Positions 1 through 8,593 of a stretch of DNA of 64,000 nucleotides are shown one piece after another. Position 1 is the first letter of the stretch, and each line of letters opens with the position of its first letter. A program made the translations under genes and the position numbers. The DNA comes from Rhodopseudomonas pentothenatexigens (lineage in GTDB: Bacteria > Pseudomonadota > Alphaproteobacteria > Rhizobiales > Xanthobacteraceae). The notes below the pieces were generated by a model that was given only the letters and a program-made list of their open reading frames with translations, was not told where the DNA came from and did not search any database. The stretch covers positions 124,001 to 188,000 of the forward strand of contig NZ_UFQQ01000009.1 in the NCBI RefSeq assembly GCF_900218015.1. The letters run 5' to 3'.

Positions 1-373
1 CGCCCGCCAGCCCGCCCATCAGCAACACCAGCACCACCGAGGCGACCGCGATGAACAGATCGAGCCGTGTCGCCACCACGACGCGGCTGAAGATGTCGCG
101 GCCGAGCTGATCGGTGCCGAACCAGTTGGTCGCCGATGGCGGCTTCAGCGCCTGGGCGGTGTTGCTGGCGAGCGGGTCGTAAGGCACGAGGTACGGTCCG
201 AACAGCGCGGCGAACACGATCAGCACCAGCAGGCCGAATGCGAAGGCGGTGACCCGATTGCCGCCGAGCACGTAGCGCGCGTGGGAGATCGTCTCGGCGA
301 TGCCGGAACGGCGCGCGGTTGGCGCAGGTGCCGACGGCTCGTTGAGCGGATGGGAGATGCTGGTCATGGTCAT
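1..373 (-). CDS. Dipeptide/oligopeptide ABC transporter permease, DppC type (partial, runs off window start)
   Basis: The reverse strand from 373 reads a protein beginning MTMTSISHPLNEP. It continues into a first membrane helix and then the DppC-type segment NWFGTDQLGRDIFSRVV. That segment is the N-terminal signature of the second inner-membrane permease of peptide/nickel importers. Only about 124 codons are in the window; the core permease domain lies beyond position 1. It starts 4 bases after the stop of the upstream DppB-like gene, so the two are almost certainly co-transcribed and form a heterodimeric channel. A second in-frame ATG at 367 is a possible alternative start. The substrate class (peptide, nickel or opine) cannot be told from the sequence. 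Confidence 0.9.
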   Translation of the reverse strand, partial: MTMTSISHPLNEPSAPAPTARRSGIAETISHARYVLGGNRVTAFAFGLLVLIVFAALFGPYLVPYDPLASNTAQALKPPSATNWFGTDQLGRDIFSRVVVATRLDLFIAVASVVLVLLMGGLAG

Positions 374-377
374 GCTC

Positions 378-1391
378 CTAGCCTTCCAGCCGCACGCGCG
401 GGTCGATCACGCCGTAGAGGATGTCGATCGCCAGATTGAGCAGCACGTACATCACCGCCATGGTGAGCACGAAGCCCTGGACCGGCGCGAAGTCCGAGGC
501 GATCAGCGCCTCGACCGCGTAGGATCCGATGCCCGGCCAGGCGAACACCTTCTCGACCAGCACGTTGGCGCCGAGCAGGAACGAGAACACCATCGACAGC
601 GTGGTGACCACCGGCAGCATCGCGTTGCGGAACGCGTAGGTCATCGTCACCTTGCGTGGCGACAGGCCGCTCGCGCGTGCGGTGCGGACGAAGTCCGATG
701 CCAGGATCGCCAGCATCGAGGCCCGGGTCATGCGTGCGATCGGCGCCAGCGAGAAGATCGCCAGCGTCGCCGCGGGGAGCAGCAGCTGACTCAGCGCCGA
801 CCTGAAGGTTTCGAAGTCGCGCGCGATCAGGCTGTCGATCAGATAGAAACCGGTGACCGTCTCGGGCGCGCTGTAGAACACGTCGAGCCGCCCGAGCGGC
901 GCCGGCGACCAGCCGAGCTTGAAGTAGAACACGTAGACCAGCAGCAGGCCGGTGAAGAACACCGGCAGCGACACGCCGGCAGTGGTCGTCACCCGGCACA
1001 GATGATCGATCCACGAGCCCGGCCGCGTCGCCGCCATGATGCCGAGCGGAATCGCGATCACCACCGACAGCGCCAGCCCGAACAGTGTCAGCTCGGCGGA
1101 AGCGGGCAGGCGGTTCTTGATCTCGGTGACGACCGGCTGTCCGGTCGTCAGCGATTCGCCGAGATTGCCGCGAGCCAGATCGGCGGTGTAGCGGACGAAC
1201 TGCTCCGGCAGCGACTTGTCGAGCCCGAGCTTGTGGCGGATCTGCTCGATCGCCTCCTTGCTGGCGGCTGGTCCGGCGAAATACGCCGCCGGATCGCCGG
1301 GCAGTGCTCGCGTCAGCAGAAAGGTGACGATCACCACCCCGATCAGGCTCGGGATCGCGAACATCAGGCGTTTGCCGATCAGGGTGAGCAT
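378..1391 (-). CDS. Dipeptide/oligopeptide ABC transporter permease, DppB type
   Basis: A 337-residue inner-membrane permease of normal DppB length. It opens with the DppB-type helix (MLTLIGKRLMFAIPSLIGVV, then FLLTRALPGDPAAYFAG). The C-terminal half carries the permease loop that contacts the ATPase, around LAPIARMTRASMLAILASDFVRTARA (about residues 215-245), where an EAA-like turn is expected. It lies between a Tat-exported binding protein (upstream) and a DppC-type permease (4 bases downstream), the usual order of a peptide importer operon. No ATPase genes are in the window; they probably lie further left. Confidence 0.93.
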   Translation of the reverse strand: MLTLIGKRLMFAIPSLIGVVIVTFLLTRALPGDPAAYFAGPAASKEAIEQIRHKLGLDKSLPEQFVRYTADLARGNLGESLTTGQPVVTEIKNRLPASAELTLFGLALSVVIAIPLGIMAATRPGSWIDHLCRVTTTAGVSLPVFFTGLLLVYVFYFKLGWSPAPLGRLDVFYSAPETVTGFYLIDSLIARDFETFRSALSQLLLPAATLAIFSLAPIARMTRASMLAILASDFVRTARASGLSPRKVTMTYAFRNAMLPVVTTLSMVFSFLLGANVLVEKVFAWPGIGSYAVEALIASDFAPVQGFVLTMAVMYVLLNLAIDILYGVIDPRVRLEG

Positions 1392-1441
1392 GGGGTCATA
1401 CCCTTAAGTAATGGAGAGAGAGGGCATTGCATTGTCGCGCG

Positions 1442-1562
1442 CGGCGGCTTGCCCCCCTCCCCCTTGCGGGGAGGGGTCGGGGGTGGGGGGCCACAAGCAC
1501 AGTGCCCGCGTCGCCCTCACCCCGACCCTCTCCCGCAGGCGGGAGAGGGAGAAGAGGGGCGT
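1442..1562. repeat. GC-rich palindromic intergenic repeat (REP-like)
   Basis: Between the binding-protein gene and dppB sits an interrupted palindrome. A G/C block at 1453-1491 (CCCCTCCCCCTTGCGGGGAG and onward) is followed by a block at 1513-1560 (CCCTCACCCCGACCCTCTCC and onward) that can pair with it. The arms are low-complexity C and G runs separated by about 20 bases. Such elements are common between genes of alphaproteobacteria and can end up in operon mRNAs as stabilising hairpins. It would fold in the mRNA just after the binding-protein gene, which fits a need for more binding protein than permease. Confidence 0.6.
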
Positions 1563-1573
1563 CACGTGCATTC

Positions 1574-3193
1574 TCAGCCTTTCACCATCGTCCGGTAGTC
1601 GAGACGGCGATGGAACCAGTAGGCGAAGCCGGAGACGTTCTTCTGCATCGCGACGTTGAGGTAGGGCTGATACAGCGGCAGGCGCGGGATGTCGGTGAAG
1701 GCGAGGTCGACGAAGCCCTTGACGCTGGAATCGTAGGTCGCGGTGTCGTTGCCGGCCGCGGCGACGCGGGCGGCCTCGATCAGCTTGTCCATTTCCGGCG
1801 AGTTGTAGTTCATGGTGTTGAAGATCGAATTGCCGGAGCGGTAGCACCAGTAGAAGAAGTACTCCGGGTAATCGAGCCAGCCCGAGAAAATGTTGACGTA
1901 GAGCGGCAGCACTTTCTTATTCAGCTCGGTGCGCCAGTTGGCGCCCGGGATCTTGTTGATGGTACAGCGGATGCCGATCTGCGCCAGGCTTTCCTGGATC
2001 AGGATACACATCGGCTCGTTGACGCCGGCGAAGCCGAGGTCGAACGACAGCGTGGTGTCGAAGCCGTTCGCGTAGCCGGCTTCGGCCATCAGCGCCTTGG
2101 CCTTGGCGATGTCGGTGTTGAACTTGGTCGGCTGCGGCCACTTGACTTCGGTTTGCTTGTCCGCCGCCGCGCCGAACATCGGATTGGCCAGGCCGAACAT
2201 CACCGCGTCGATGATCTTCTGGTACGGCACGGCGTAAGCGACCGCCTCGCGCACCTTCGGGTTGTTGAACGGCGGTTGCGAGACGTTCATGCCGAGATAC
2301 TGGATGCCGTTGCTGATCGGCAGTGACACCACGTTGATCTTGCCGTCGCGCTTCATTTCGGCGAAGTCCTGGTTCGGCAGCTCGTAGGAGATGTCGGCGT
2401 CGCCGCGCTCCAGCAAGGCGCGGCGATTGCCGGCCTGCGGCACCATCCGCCAGATCACACGCTTGATTTTCGGCAGCGGGCCGCCGACCCACTTGTCGTT
2501 GCGCTCCATGATCACTTCGGTGCCGGCCGTCCACTTCACCACGCGGTACGCACCCGAGCCGGCGGTGTTCTGCTTGGTGTATTCGAGACCCCACGGGTCC
2601 TTCTCGGTGGCGTGCTTCTTCACCAGTTCGGAGTTGACGACGCAGGGCACGATCACCGCGAGATCCGGGATCGTCAGCCTGTCCTTCTTCAGGAAATCGA
2701 CCCGCACGGTGTGATCGTCGACGATGACGAACTGCTCGGGCTTGGTCAGCGAGCCGGCGCTCATCTGGAAGGTCGGGAAGCCGCCGACGCTGACCGAGCG
2801 ATCGAGCGACCATTTGACGTCCTTGGCGGTGACCGGGGTGCCGTCCTGGAAGGTGGCGTTCTTCTTCAGCTTGAAGGTCGCCGACATGTCGCCGACGTTC
2901 ATGTCCTCGGCGAGTTCGCCCTTGAACTTGTCCTTGTCATAGTAGGGAACGCCGCCGGGACCTTCCTTCATTTCGTGGGTGATCAGCCGGTCGTAGCAAT
3001 TCCACGACACCTCGTAGCCTGGCACGTTGGTACCGACGCCGTGGATGTCGAGATTGTTCGGCCCGCTCTCGGAGACGACCAGCAGGGTCTCGGACCGAGC
3101 GTCGGCCTTGGCGGCAGACCAGATCGCCGGTGCGGGCACCATCGCACCGGCGGCAAGGGCGGTTGCGGACTTGAGGAAATCACGACGCTTCAT
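1574..3193 (-). CDS. Peptide/nickel-type ABC transporter substrate-binding protein with Tat signal
   Basis: A 539-residue family 5 extracellular solute-binding protein. The N-terminus MKRRDFLKSATALAAGAM carries a twin-arginine (RRDFLK) export signal, so the protein should be folded before export to the periplasm. Family 5 features include FKLKKNATFQDGTPVTAKDVKWSLD near residue 100-125 and NPKVREAVAYAVPYQKI around 290. The ATG at 3193 is preceded by TTTGGAG; an upstream in-frame TTG at 3205 has no such site and is rejected. It heads the DppBC-type operon on the same strand. The ligand is unknown. Confidence 0.92.
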   Translation of the reverse strand: MKRRDFLKSATALAAGAMVPAPAIWSAAKADARSETLLVVSESGPNNLDIHGVGTNVPGYEVSWNCYDRLITHEMKEGPGGVPYYDKDKFKGELAEDMNVGDMSATFKLKKNATFQDGTPVTAKDVKWSLDRSVSVGGFPTFQMSAGSLTKPEQFVIVDDHTVRVDFLKKDRLTIPDLAVIVPCVVNSELVKKHATEKDPWGLEYTKQNTAGSGAYRVVKWTAGTEVIMERNDKWVGGPLPKIKRVIWRMVPQAGNRRALLERGDADISYELPNQDFAEMKRDGKINVVSLPISNGIQYLGMNVSQPPFNNPKVREAVAYAVPYQKIIDAVMFGLANPMFGAAADKQTEVKWPQPTKFNTDIAKAKALMAEAGYANGFDTTLSFDLGFAGVNEPMCILIQESLAQIGIRCTINKIPGANWRTELNKKVLPLYVNIFSGWLDYPEYFFYWCYRSGNSIFNTMNYNSPEMDKLIEAARVAAAGNDTATYDSSVKGFVDLAFTDIPRLPLYQPYLNVAMQKNVSGFAYWFHRRLDYRTMVKG

Positions 3194-3486
3194 GTGCGGC
3201 TCCAAAGAAACGAGGATGAGTAGCTACTGGAACTGGTTCGCAAACTTCGTGCCAAAGACGAGAATCGACATAAAGGATTGAAATATTGGGCTATTTTATC
3301 TGGTTGCGGCGAGACGAACGCCCTGCCGTTCCTAGAATTGCATACAAAGCGCAGATTTTGCCTAAATAAAGTGCAGCGTGCAGTGGATGTGTCGATGCTG
3401 AGCAGGCGGGCTTCGTGACGGGACGGCCCCTCTCGAGGAGCGACCGTCGCCGGACCCGCCTGAAGGCCGCTGACGGAGAGCCCTCA
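3194..3486. other. Intergenic region upstream of the peptide-importer operon
   Basis: No coding sequence is supported here. The part from about 3255 to 3385 is much richer in A and T than its surroundings (for example ATTGGGCTATTTTATCTGG). That is expected for the promoter of the minus-strand importer operon starting at 3193. I could not single out a convincing promoter pair or operator. Confidence 0.4.
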
Positions 3487-3519
3487 AAACAAAAGCGGCG
3501 GGGACAATCCCCGCCGCTT
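3487..3519 (-). terminator. Rho-independent terminator of the small membrane protein gene
   Basis: A perfect 11-bp stem (3493-3503 paired with 3509-3519) with a 5-base loop. Read on the minus strand it is followed by TTTTGTTTTG. It lies 38 bases after the stop of the minus-strand gene at 3557, so it terminates that gene. Confidence 0.85.
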
Positions 3520-3556
3520 GCGTTGTCGATGGCTCGAACGATCCCGCCGAAGGCGG

Positions 3557-4021
3557 TCAGTTCATCTTGGCAGTCTCGCTGCGCGCGGGCGCATAGATCA
3601 CGGTGTCGTTGGCCGGCTTGGCTTCAATCGCGGTCGTCGGGCGCACCAGCGGCCGATGGCTGCGATAGACTTCGAACGCGTACCACGCGGCGACCACGGC
3701 GGCGATCAGCGCGACCTGGCTCGGCGGCAGGATCAGCGACAGCGCGATCAGCGCGGTGGCAACGGTACCGGCCTTCACCACGCTCTCACCGTCGTGGAAC
3801 ATGGCGTTGAAGCGCTCCCAATTCTCGCCCTTCCAGAACGGAGCGGAGAAGCGGTCCAATGCGAACCGCGTCCAAGCGCCGGCGAAGCCGAGCTTGCGTG
3901 CCCACATCAGATACAGCGAGCCCGCGAAAGCGAGCAGCGAAACCACCGCGCCGACCGGACCGGCGGCGTAACCGATGACCACGACCAGCGCGGCCGTGAA
4001 TGCAATGATCCAGTATTGCAT
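3557..4021 (-). CDS. Small inner-membrane protein of unknown function
   Basis: A 154-residue protein with about four hydrophobic segments, two near residues 4-42 and two near 84-116. A charged amphipathic stretch around WTRFALDRFSAPFWKGENWERF separates the pairs, and the tail (about residues 120-154) is hydrophilic. I do not recognise the family. It is a single gene: it has its own intrinsic terminator downstream, and AT-rich sequence before its start at 4021 could hold a promoter. It could be a membrane-anchored scaffold or a stress-related small membrane protein, but nothing in the sequence decides this. Confidence 0.75.
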   Translation of the reverse strand: MQYWIIAFTAALVVVIGYAAGPVGAVVSLLAFAGSLYLMWARKLGFAGAWTRFALDRFSAPFWKGENWERFNAMFHDGESVVKAGTVATALIALSLILPPSQVALIAAVVAAWYAFEVYRSHRPLVRPTTAIEAKPANDTVIYAPARSETAKMN

Positions 4022-4272
4022 TGTGTGACCCTTTCACCCGCTTCGCGGGCGCCTTTCAAATTTGATTCGATGGCGGCGTTAGCCAGCCTATTATGGGCTG
4101 TTTTCCACAGCCGCGCCGCAAAAAATTGCCGCGTTAGTTATTCATCCGATTAGCACTTTGGTCAAAGGTAATTAGTTAGGGGATTTGGACGCGGAACGAT
4201 CGCCGGGTGCGACAGCCTGCCGCGACCCGTCGCTCAAATGCCAAATGATCGAGGATGATCGTACCGGACGCG

Positions 4273-4512
4273 TCAGCGTGCGAGGCGGCTTTCTGCTTCG
4301 GCGATCTTGGCGTTGCGAATGCGCTTGGCATCGCGGCTGGCCATGAACGGCATGCCGAGCTTGCGGGCCTTTACCTGCACGGACGAGCGCGCGCGCTTCA
4401 GGGCGGCTGCTGCGCGCACGGCAGACGCGCCACTGGCAATCAGCTCCTTCAGCCGTTCGACCTGTTCGTCGTCCCACGGCCTGCAGGCATTGCTCTTGGC
4501 GGACGTCGGCAT
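4273..4512 (-). CDS. Small helix-turn-helix (SANT/GcrA-like) DNA-binding protein
   Basis: A 79-residue basic protein. The region WDDEQVERLKELIASGASAV...AALKRARSSVQVKARKLG (about residues 13-52) fits a Myb/SANT or GcrA-type HTH: an acidic W-x-x-E helix, a short loop, then a recognition helix with S/R/K residues. The start at 4512 is chosen because AAAAGGAG precedes the ATG at good distance. A longer reading to 4839 has no signal and low-quality composition, so I treat its N-terminal part as non-coding. Proteins of this shape are common in Bradyrhizobiaceae and lack assigned roles. Confidence 0.75.
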   Translation of the reverse strand: MPTSAKSNACRPWDDEQVERLKELIASGASAVRAAAALKRARSSVQVKARKLGMPFMASRDAKRIRNAKIAEAESRLAR

Positions 4513-4849
4513 CAGCAGCTCCTTTTGCGATCGGCCCGTCGCCGATCGGCCGGCGTGCGGGCAGGGCATGTGAAGGTTCGTGCGCGAATCTCTGCGGCTG
4601 GCGTGTCGGTCATCGATGGTCGCAGCGCAGCTTCGGGCGATCACGCTGGCCTGGGGCGGTGAGCCCTCGTCGGAAGGCCGGGCGCAGTCGTTTGCGTCTA
4701 ATCGTTTGCAGAAGTGAAAGTTCCGAAAAAGAGCGGCCGGCACGGGATACCGGCACTGTCGCAAACCTGTCATCGGCGATCGATAGGGGGAGGGCGCGTA
4801 GCGGCGGACCGCCGCCCGATGCTGCGCTCCATCGAACACGAGGAAGCCG
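4513..4849. promoter_or_regulatory. Divergent intergenic region between the small HTH gene and an ABC importer operon
   Basis: This 337-base gap separates a minus-strand gene (start 4512) from the plus-strand operon starting at 4850, so both promoters must lie in it. No clear operator or terminator is visible. The closest thing to a signal is a purine-rich run (ATAGGGGGAGGGC) at 4783-4795, too far from the 4850 start to be its ribosome site. Confidence 0.35.
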
Positions 4850-5857
4850 ATGAAACTGGTCCGGTTGATGACGGCGCTGTTGGCGCTGGCCGCATTCGCA
4901 TCGCTGCAGCCGGCGAAGGCTGCGGACGTGATCTGCTACAATTGCCCGCCGCAGTGGGCCGATTGGGCGACGATGCTGAAGCAGGTCAAGGCCGACCTGG
5001 GCTACGACATCCCGTTCGACAACAAGAACTCCGGTCAGGCGTTGTCGCAGTTGATCGCGGAGAAGAGCAATCCAGTTGCCGACATAGGCTACTTCGGCGT
5101 CAATTTCGGCATGAAGGCGAAGGCGCAGGGCGTTACTCAGCCTTACAAGCCGGCGAAGTGGGACGAGGTGCCGGCCGGGCTGAAGGATCCGGACGGCAAC
5201 TGGACCGCGATCCATTCCGGCACGCTCGGACTGTTCGTCAACGTCGATGCGCTCGGCGGTAAGCCAATTCCGGCGTGCTGGAAGGATCTCGAGAAGCCGG
5301 ACTACAAGGGCATGGTCGGCTATCTCGATCCGCCCTCGGCGGCGGTCGGCTATGTCGGCGCGGTGGCGGTGAATCTCGCACTCGGCGGCAGCGATCAGGA
5401 TTTCTCGCCCGCGGTTTCGTTCTTCAAGAAGCTGCACGCCAACGACGCGATCGTGCCGAAGCAGACCTCCTACGCCCGGGTGGTGTCGGGCGAGATCCCG
5501 ATCCTGTTCGACTACGATTTCAACGCCTACCGCGCGAAGTACACCGAGAAGGGCAACTTCGCCTTCGTGATCCCGTGCGAAGGCTCGGTCGTGTTCCCCT
5601 ATGTCGTCAGCCTGACGAAGGGCGCGCCGAACGCCGACAAGGCCAGGAAGGTGATGGACTATCTGCTGTCCGACAAGGGGCAGGCGATCTGGACCAATGC
5701 GTATTTGCGTCCGGCGCGGCCGATCGAATTGCCGCCCGAGGTCAAGGCCAAGTTCCTCCCGGACAGCGACTACGCGCGCGCCAGGAGTGTCGATTGGGCC
5801 AAGATGGAAGCGGCGCAGAAGGCGTTCACCGACCGCTATCTGGCTGAAGTCCGCTGA
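4850..5857 (+). CDS. Extracellular solute-binding protein of an ABC importer (PBP2, iron/polyamine/phosphonate-like)
   Basis: A 335-residue periplasmic binding protein. A Sec signal peptide (KLVRLMTALLALAAFASLQPAKA) is cut after AKA near residue 24. The body resembles ThiB/FbpA/PotD-type binding proteins: NNKNSGQALSQLIAEKSNPVADIGYFG near the N-lobe, TLGLFVNVDALG at about 125-136, and LLSDKGQAIWTNAYLRPARP near 275-294. It heads an operon with two permeases, an ATPase and a phosphodiesterase. That last gene suggests a phosphorus-containing ligand such as a glycerophosphodiester or phosphonate. The ligand assignment is inference only. Confidence 0.85.
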   Translation: MKLVRLMTALLALAAFASLQPAKAADVICYNCPPQWADWATMLKQVKADLGYDIPFDNKNSGQALSQLIAEKSNPVADIGYFGVNFGMKAKAQGVTQPYKPAKWDEVPAGLKDPDGNWTAIHSGTLGLFVNVDALGGKPIPACWKDLEKPDYKGMVGYLDPPSAAVGYVGAVAVNLALGGSDQDFSPAVSFFKKLHANDAIVPKQTSYARVVSGEIPILFDYDFNAYRAKYTEKGNFAFVIPCEGSVVFPYVVSLTKGAPNADKARKVMDYLLSDKGQAIWTNAYLRPARPIELPPEVKAKFLPDSDYARARSVDWAKMEAAQKAFTDRYLAEVR

Positions 5858-5868
5858 GCCGGTCCATC

Positions 5869-5892
5869 GTCCCGGCCGGCGACGGCCGGGAC
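5869..5892 (+). other. Intercistronic hairpin after the binding-protein gene
   Basis: A perfect 10-bp GC stem (5869-5878 with 5883-5892) and a 4-base loop sit between the binding-protein stop and the permease start. There is no U-run, so it is more likely an mRNA-stabilising or partial-termination element. Such hairpins raise binding-protein levels relative to permeases in many ABC operons. Confidence 0.65.
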
Positions 5893-5903
5893 AGCTCGAA
5901 ATC

Positions 5904-6719
5904 ATGAAGCACCGACGTTTCCTGTTGATCTGTCTGGCGCCGCTAGCCGTGCTGACCGCAGCGTTCTTCCTGCTGCCGATGGCGCGGCTGGTGGTGGTCG
6001 GAGCCGAAGGGCCGCTGGGGATTGCCGGCTATCTGGCGATCCTGCTGGAGCCGCGCTACCGCGCCACGCTGATCAACACCGTGCTACTCGCCGTTGCTAC
6101 CACGATCGCGACGCTGATCATCGCCACCATCGCCGGGCTGTTCCTGCAGCGGCATCGCTTTCCCGGCCGCGCCGTTCTGATCGCGATGCTGACGTTCCCA
6201 CTGGCATTCCCCGGCGTGGTGATCGGCTTTCTGATCATCCTCCTCGCCGGACGGCAGGGCGTGATCGGCGATCTGACGCGGCTCGTCAGCGGAAGCAAAC
6301 TGGTGTTCGCCTATTCGATATGGGGCTTGTTCCTCGGCTATCTGTACTTCTCGATTCCGCGGGTCATCCTGACCATCATGGCGGCGGTGCAGAAGCTCGA
6401 TCCGGGGCTCGAAGAGGCCGCGCGCTCGCTCGGCGCCAGCCCCTGGGCGGTGCAGCGCGACGTGGTGCTGCCGGCGCTGGTGCCGGCGTTCGTGGCTTCC
6501 GGCGCGATCGCATTTGCGACCGCGATGGGCGCCTTCGGCACCGCCTTCACACTGGCGACCAACATCGATGTGCTGCCGATGCTGATCTATACCGAGTTCA
6601 CGCTGGCGGCGAACTTCGCCACCGCGGCCTCTCTGTCGGTCGGCCTCGGCCTGATCTCCTGGGCGATGCTGGCGCTGGCGCGGTCGCTGACCGGCGGCAC
6701 CGTGGCGGCGACGGGCTGA
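5904..6719 (+). CDS. ABC transporter permease (first of two)
   Basis: A 271-residue inner-membrane permease starting at the ATG of MKHRRFLLICLAPLAVL. A longer in-frame reading back to 5697 overlaps the upstream gene and its hairpin, so it is not used. About six helices are present. The cytoplasmic EAA loop is clear at LEEAARSLGASPWAVQRDVVLPAL (about residues 170-195). It belongs to the iron/spermidine/thiamine permease class and pairs with the next gene. The close spacing to that gene (4 bases) supports one transcript. Confidence 0.88.
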   Translation: MKHRRFLLICLAPLAVLTAAFFLLPMARLVVVGAEGPLGIAGYLAILLEPRYRATLINTVLLAVATTIATLIIATIAGLFLQRHRFPGRAVLIAMLTFPLAFPGVVIGFLIILLAGRQGVIGDLTRLVSGSKLVFAYSIWGLFLGYLYFSIPRVILTIMAAVQKLDPGLEEAARSLGASPWAVQRDVVLPALVPAFVASGAIAFATAMGAFGTAFTLATNIDVLPMLIYTEFTLAANFATAASLSVGLGLISWAMLALARSLTGGTVAATG

Positions 6720-6723
6720 TACG

Positions 6724-7509
6724 ATGCGCGACCGCCTGATCTTCGCCGGTCAATTGCTGTTCACACTGCTGGTTGCTGCCTTCCTGGTGGTGCCGGCGCT
6801 GCTGTCGATCGCCGCAGGCGTCACCGCGAATTACTTCCGCGGCATCTCCTCCGGCCTCACCCTGCAATGGGTGGGGCAGGTGTGGGCGCTGTATGCCGAC
6901 AGCATCGTGCTGTCTTTCGCGATTGCGCTTGCCACGCTCGCCGTGACGCTGGCGGTCGGCGTGCCGGCCGCCTACGCGCTGCACATCCGAGGCGGCGCCT
7001 GGTCGCGGTTGATCGAGGAGGTGATCACGCTGCCGCTGGCGATCCCGGGGCTGGCAATCGCTTTGGCGCTGCTGCTCACCTATGGCGGCTTCGGTGAGTT
7101 CCGCCGGTCCTGGCTGTTCATCCTGGTCGGCCATGTGGTGTTCACGATGCCGTTCATGGTTCGCGCAGTGATGGCGGTGTTCGCCACCATAGATATCCGC
7201 ACCCTCGACGAAGGCGCTGCCTCGCTCGGCGCTTCGCCGGGCCGGCGGTTCGTCGATGTCATCGTCCCGAATGCAATGCCGGGCATTCTGGCCGGCGCCT
7301 TGATGGTGGTGACGCTGTCGCTGGGTGAATTCAACCTGACCTGGATGCTGCACACGCCGCTGACCAAGACGCTGCCGGTCGGACTCGCCGACAGCTATGC
7401 GTCGATGCGGCTCGAAGTCGCCTCGGCCTACACGCTGATCTTCTTCATCATGATCGTCCCCTTGCTGGTGGCGATGCAATTGCTGGCGGAACGGGAGCCG
7501 AAATCATGA
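6724..7509 (+). CDS. ABC transporter permease (second of two)
   Basis: A 261-residue permease with about six helices. The EAA motif reads LDEGAASLGASPGRRFVDVIVPNA, near residues 160-183. It follows the first permease by 4 bases and overlaps the ATPase start by 4 bases (ATGA at 7506-7509), showing translational coupling. It forms the channel heterodimer with the preceding permease. Confidence 0.88.
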   Translation: MRDRLIFAGQLLFTLLVAAFLVVPALLSIAAGVTANYFRGISSGLTLQWVGQVWALYADSIVLSFAIALATLAVTLAVGVPAAYALHIRGGAWSRLIEEVITLPLAIPGLAIALALLLTYGGFGEFRRSWLFILVGHVVFTMPFMVRAVMAVFATIDIRTLDEGAASLGASPGRRFVDVIVPNAMPGILAGALMVVTLSLGEFNLTWMLHTPLTKTLPVGLADSYASMRLEVASAYTLIFFIMIVPLLVAMQLLAEREPKS

Positions 7510-8567
7510 AGGCGGATGCCGGGCGCGGCGCATCTGTGCGGATTGAGAACTGCGGCAAGACCTTCGCGGACGGCACGCGGGCGCTGCAGCCCGCGACGCT
7601 CGCCATCGCGCGCGGCGAGACCCTGGTCCTGCTCGGCCCCTCGGGCTGCGGCAAGACCACGATGCTGCGGATCATCGCCGGGCTGGAAGTGCCGGACAGC
7701 GGCGGGCGGGTGCTTTTCGACGGCGCCGATGTCACCGCGGTACCGATCGAGAAGCGTAACGTCGGCATGGTGTTCCAGTCCTACGCGTTGTTTCCCAACA
7801 TGACGGTCGCCGACAACATCGGTTACGGGCTCAAGATCCGCGGCGTTGCCAAGGCGGAGCGCGCCGCGCGGATCGCCGAACTGGTGGCATTGACCAATAT
7901 TGCCGGGCTGGAGCATCGGCGGATCGATCAACTCTCGGGCGGCCAGCGCCAGCGCGTCGCTCTGGCGCGCGCGGTGGCGATCCGTCCAGCGGTGCTGCTG
8001 CTCGATGAGCCGCTCACCGCGCTCGATGCGGCTTTGCGCGACAAGCTGCGCGGCGAGCTCGACCGGTTGCTGCGATCGCTCGGCATCACCACGATCTACG
8101 TGACCCACGACCAGGCCGAGGCGATGGCGCTCGGCGACCGCATCGTGGTGATGAGCAAGGGCGCGATCGCCCAGGTCGGCACGCCGCGCGAGATCTACTT
8201 CCAGCCCGTCTCCCGCTTCGTGGCCGAGTTCGTCGGCGCTGCCAACATCATCGAGGCGGAGATCGTCGACGGCGTCGTGCGATTGCCGGGAGGTCACTGG
8301 CGCATCGCCGGCGGCATCAACCGGACCCACGCGGTGGCGATGATCCGACCGGAGACGATCCGGATCGCCGACCCCGACACCGCGAGCCTGCACGGCATCG
8401 TCGAGAGCGTCAGCTTCGTAGGCGACCGCCAGCGCGTCGTCGTGTCCGGCGCTGCGACAGGGCCGCTATCGATCGACGCGCCAAATGCAGCGCCGATAGG
8501 GATCGGCGATCGGGTCGGCCTTGTCGTCGACGCCGAAGCCATCCGACTGCTGCCCGAACAGCTCTGA
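7506..8567 (+). CDS. ABC transporter ATP-binding protein with TOBE-like C-terminal domain
   Basis: A 353-residue nucleotide-binding subunit. Walker A is GPSGCGKTT (about residue 42), the signature is LSGGQRQRVALARA (about 142) and Walker B is VLLLDEPLTALD (about 162), followed by the H-loop YVTHDQAEAMAL. Residues after about 240 form the TOBE-like regulatory domain, containing MIRPETIRIAD. This length and layout match the PotA/UgpC/PhnT class of importer ATPases, consistent with its two permeases and binding protein. Confidence 0.92.
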   Translation: MKADAGRGASVRIENCGKTFADGTRALQPATLAIARGETLVLLGPSGCGKTTMLRIIAGLEVPDSGGRVLFDGADVTAVPIEKRNVGMVFQSYALFPNMTVADNIGYGLKIRGVAKAERAARIAELVALTNIAGLEHRRIDQLSGGQRQRVALARAVAIRPAVLLLDEPLTALDAALRDKLRGELDRLLRSLGITTIYVTHDQAEAMALGDRIVVMSKGAIAQVGTPREIYFQPVSRFVAEFVGAANIIEAEIVDGVVRLPGGHWRIAGGINRTHAVAMIRPETIRIADPDTASLHGIVESVSFVGDRQRVVVSGAATGPLSIDAPNAAPIGIGDRVGLVVDAEAIRLLPEQL

Positions 8568-8593
8568 GACTCGAAGCCAACCGAGAATGGACC

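Noticed and set aside
300-1598. Long plus-strand reading frame of 432 codons antisense to the dpp-type permease
   Set aside because: Rich in Arg, His and Gln with no family pattern; it is the mirror of a real permease gene on the other strand, an effect of high GC.
4513-4839. N-terminal extension of the small HTH protein
   Set aside because: Low-complexity and Arg-rich, with no ribosome site; the ATG at 4512 has AAAAGGAG and begins the conserved-looking domain.
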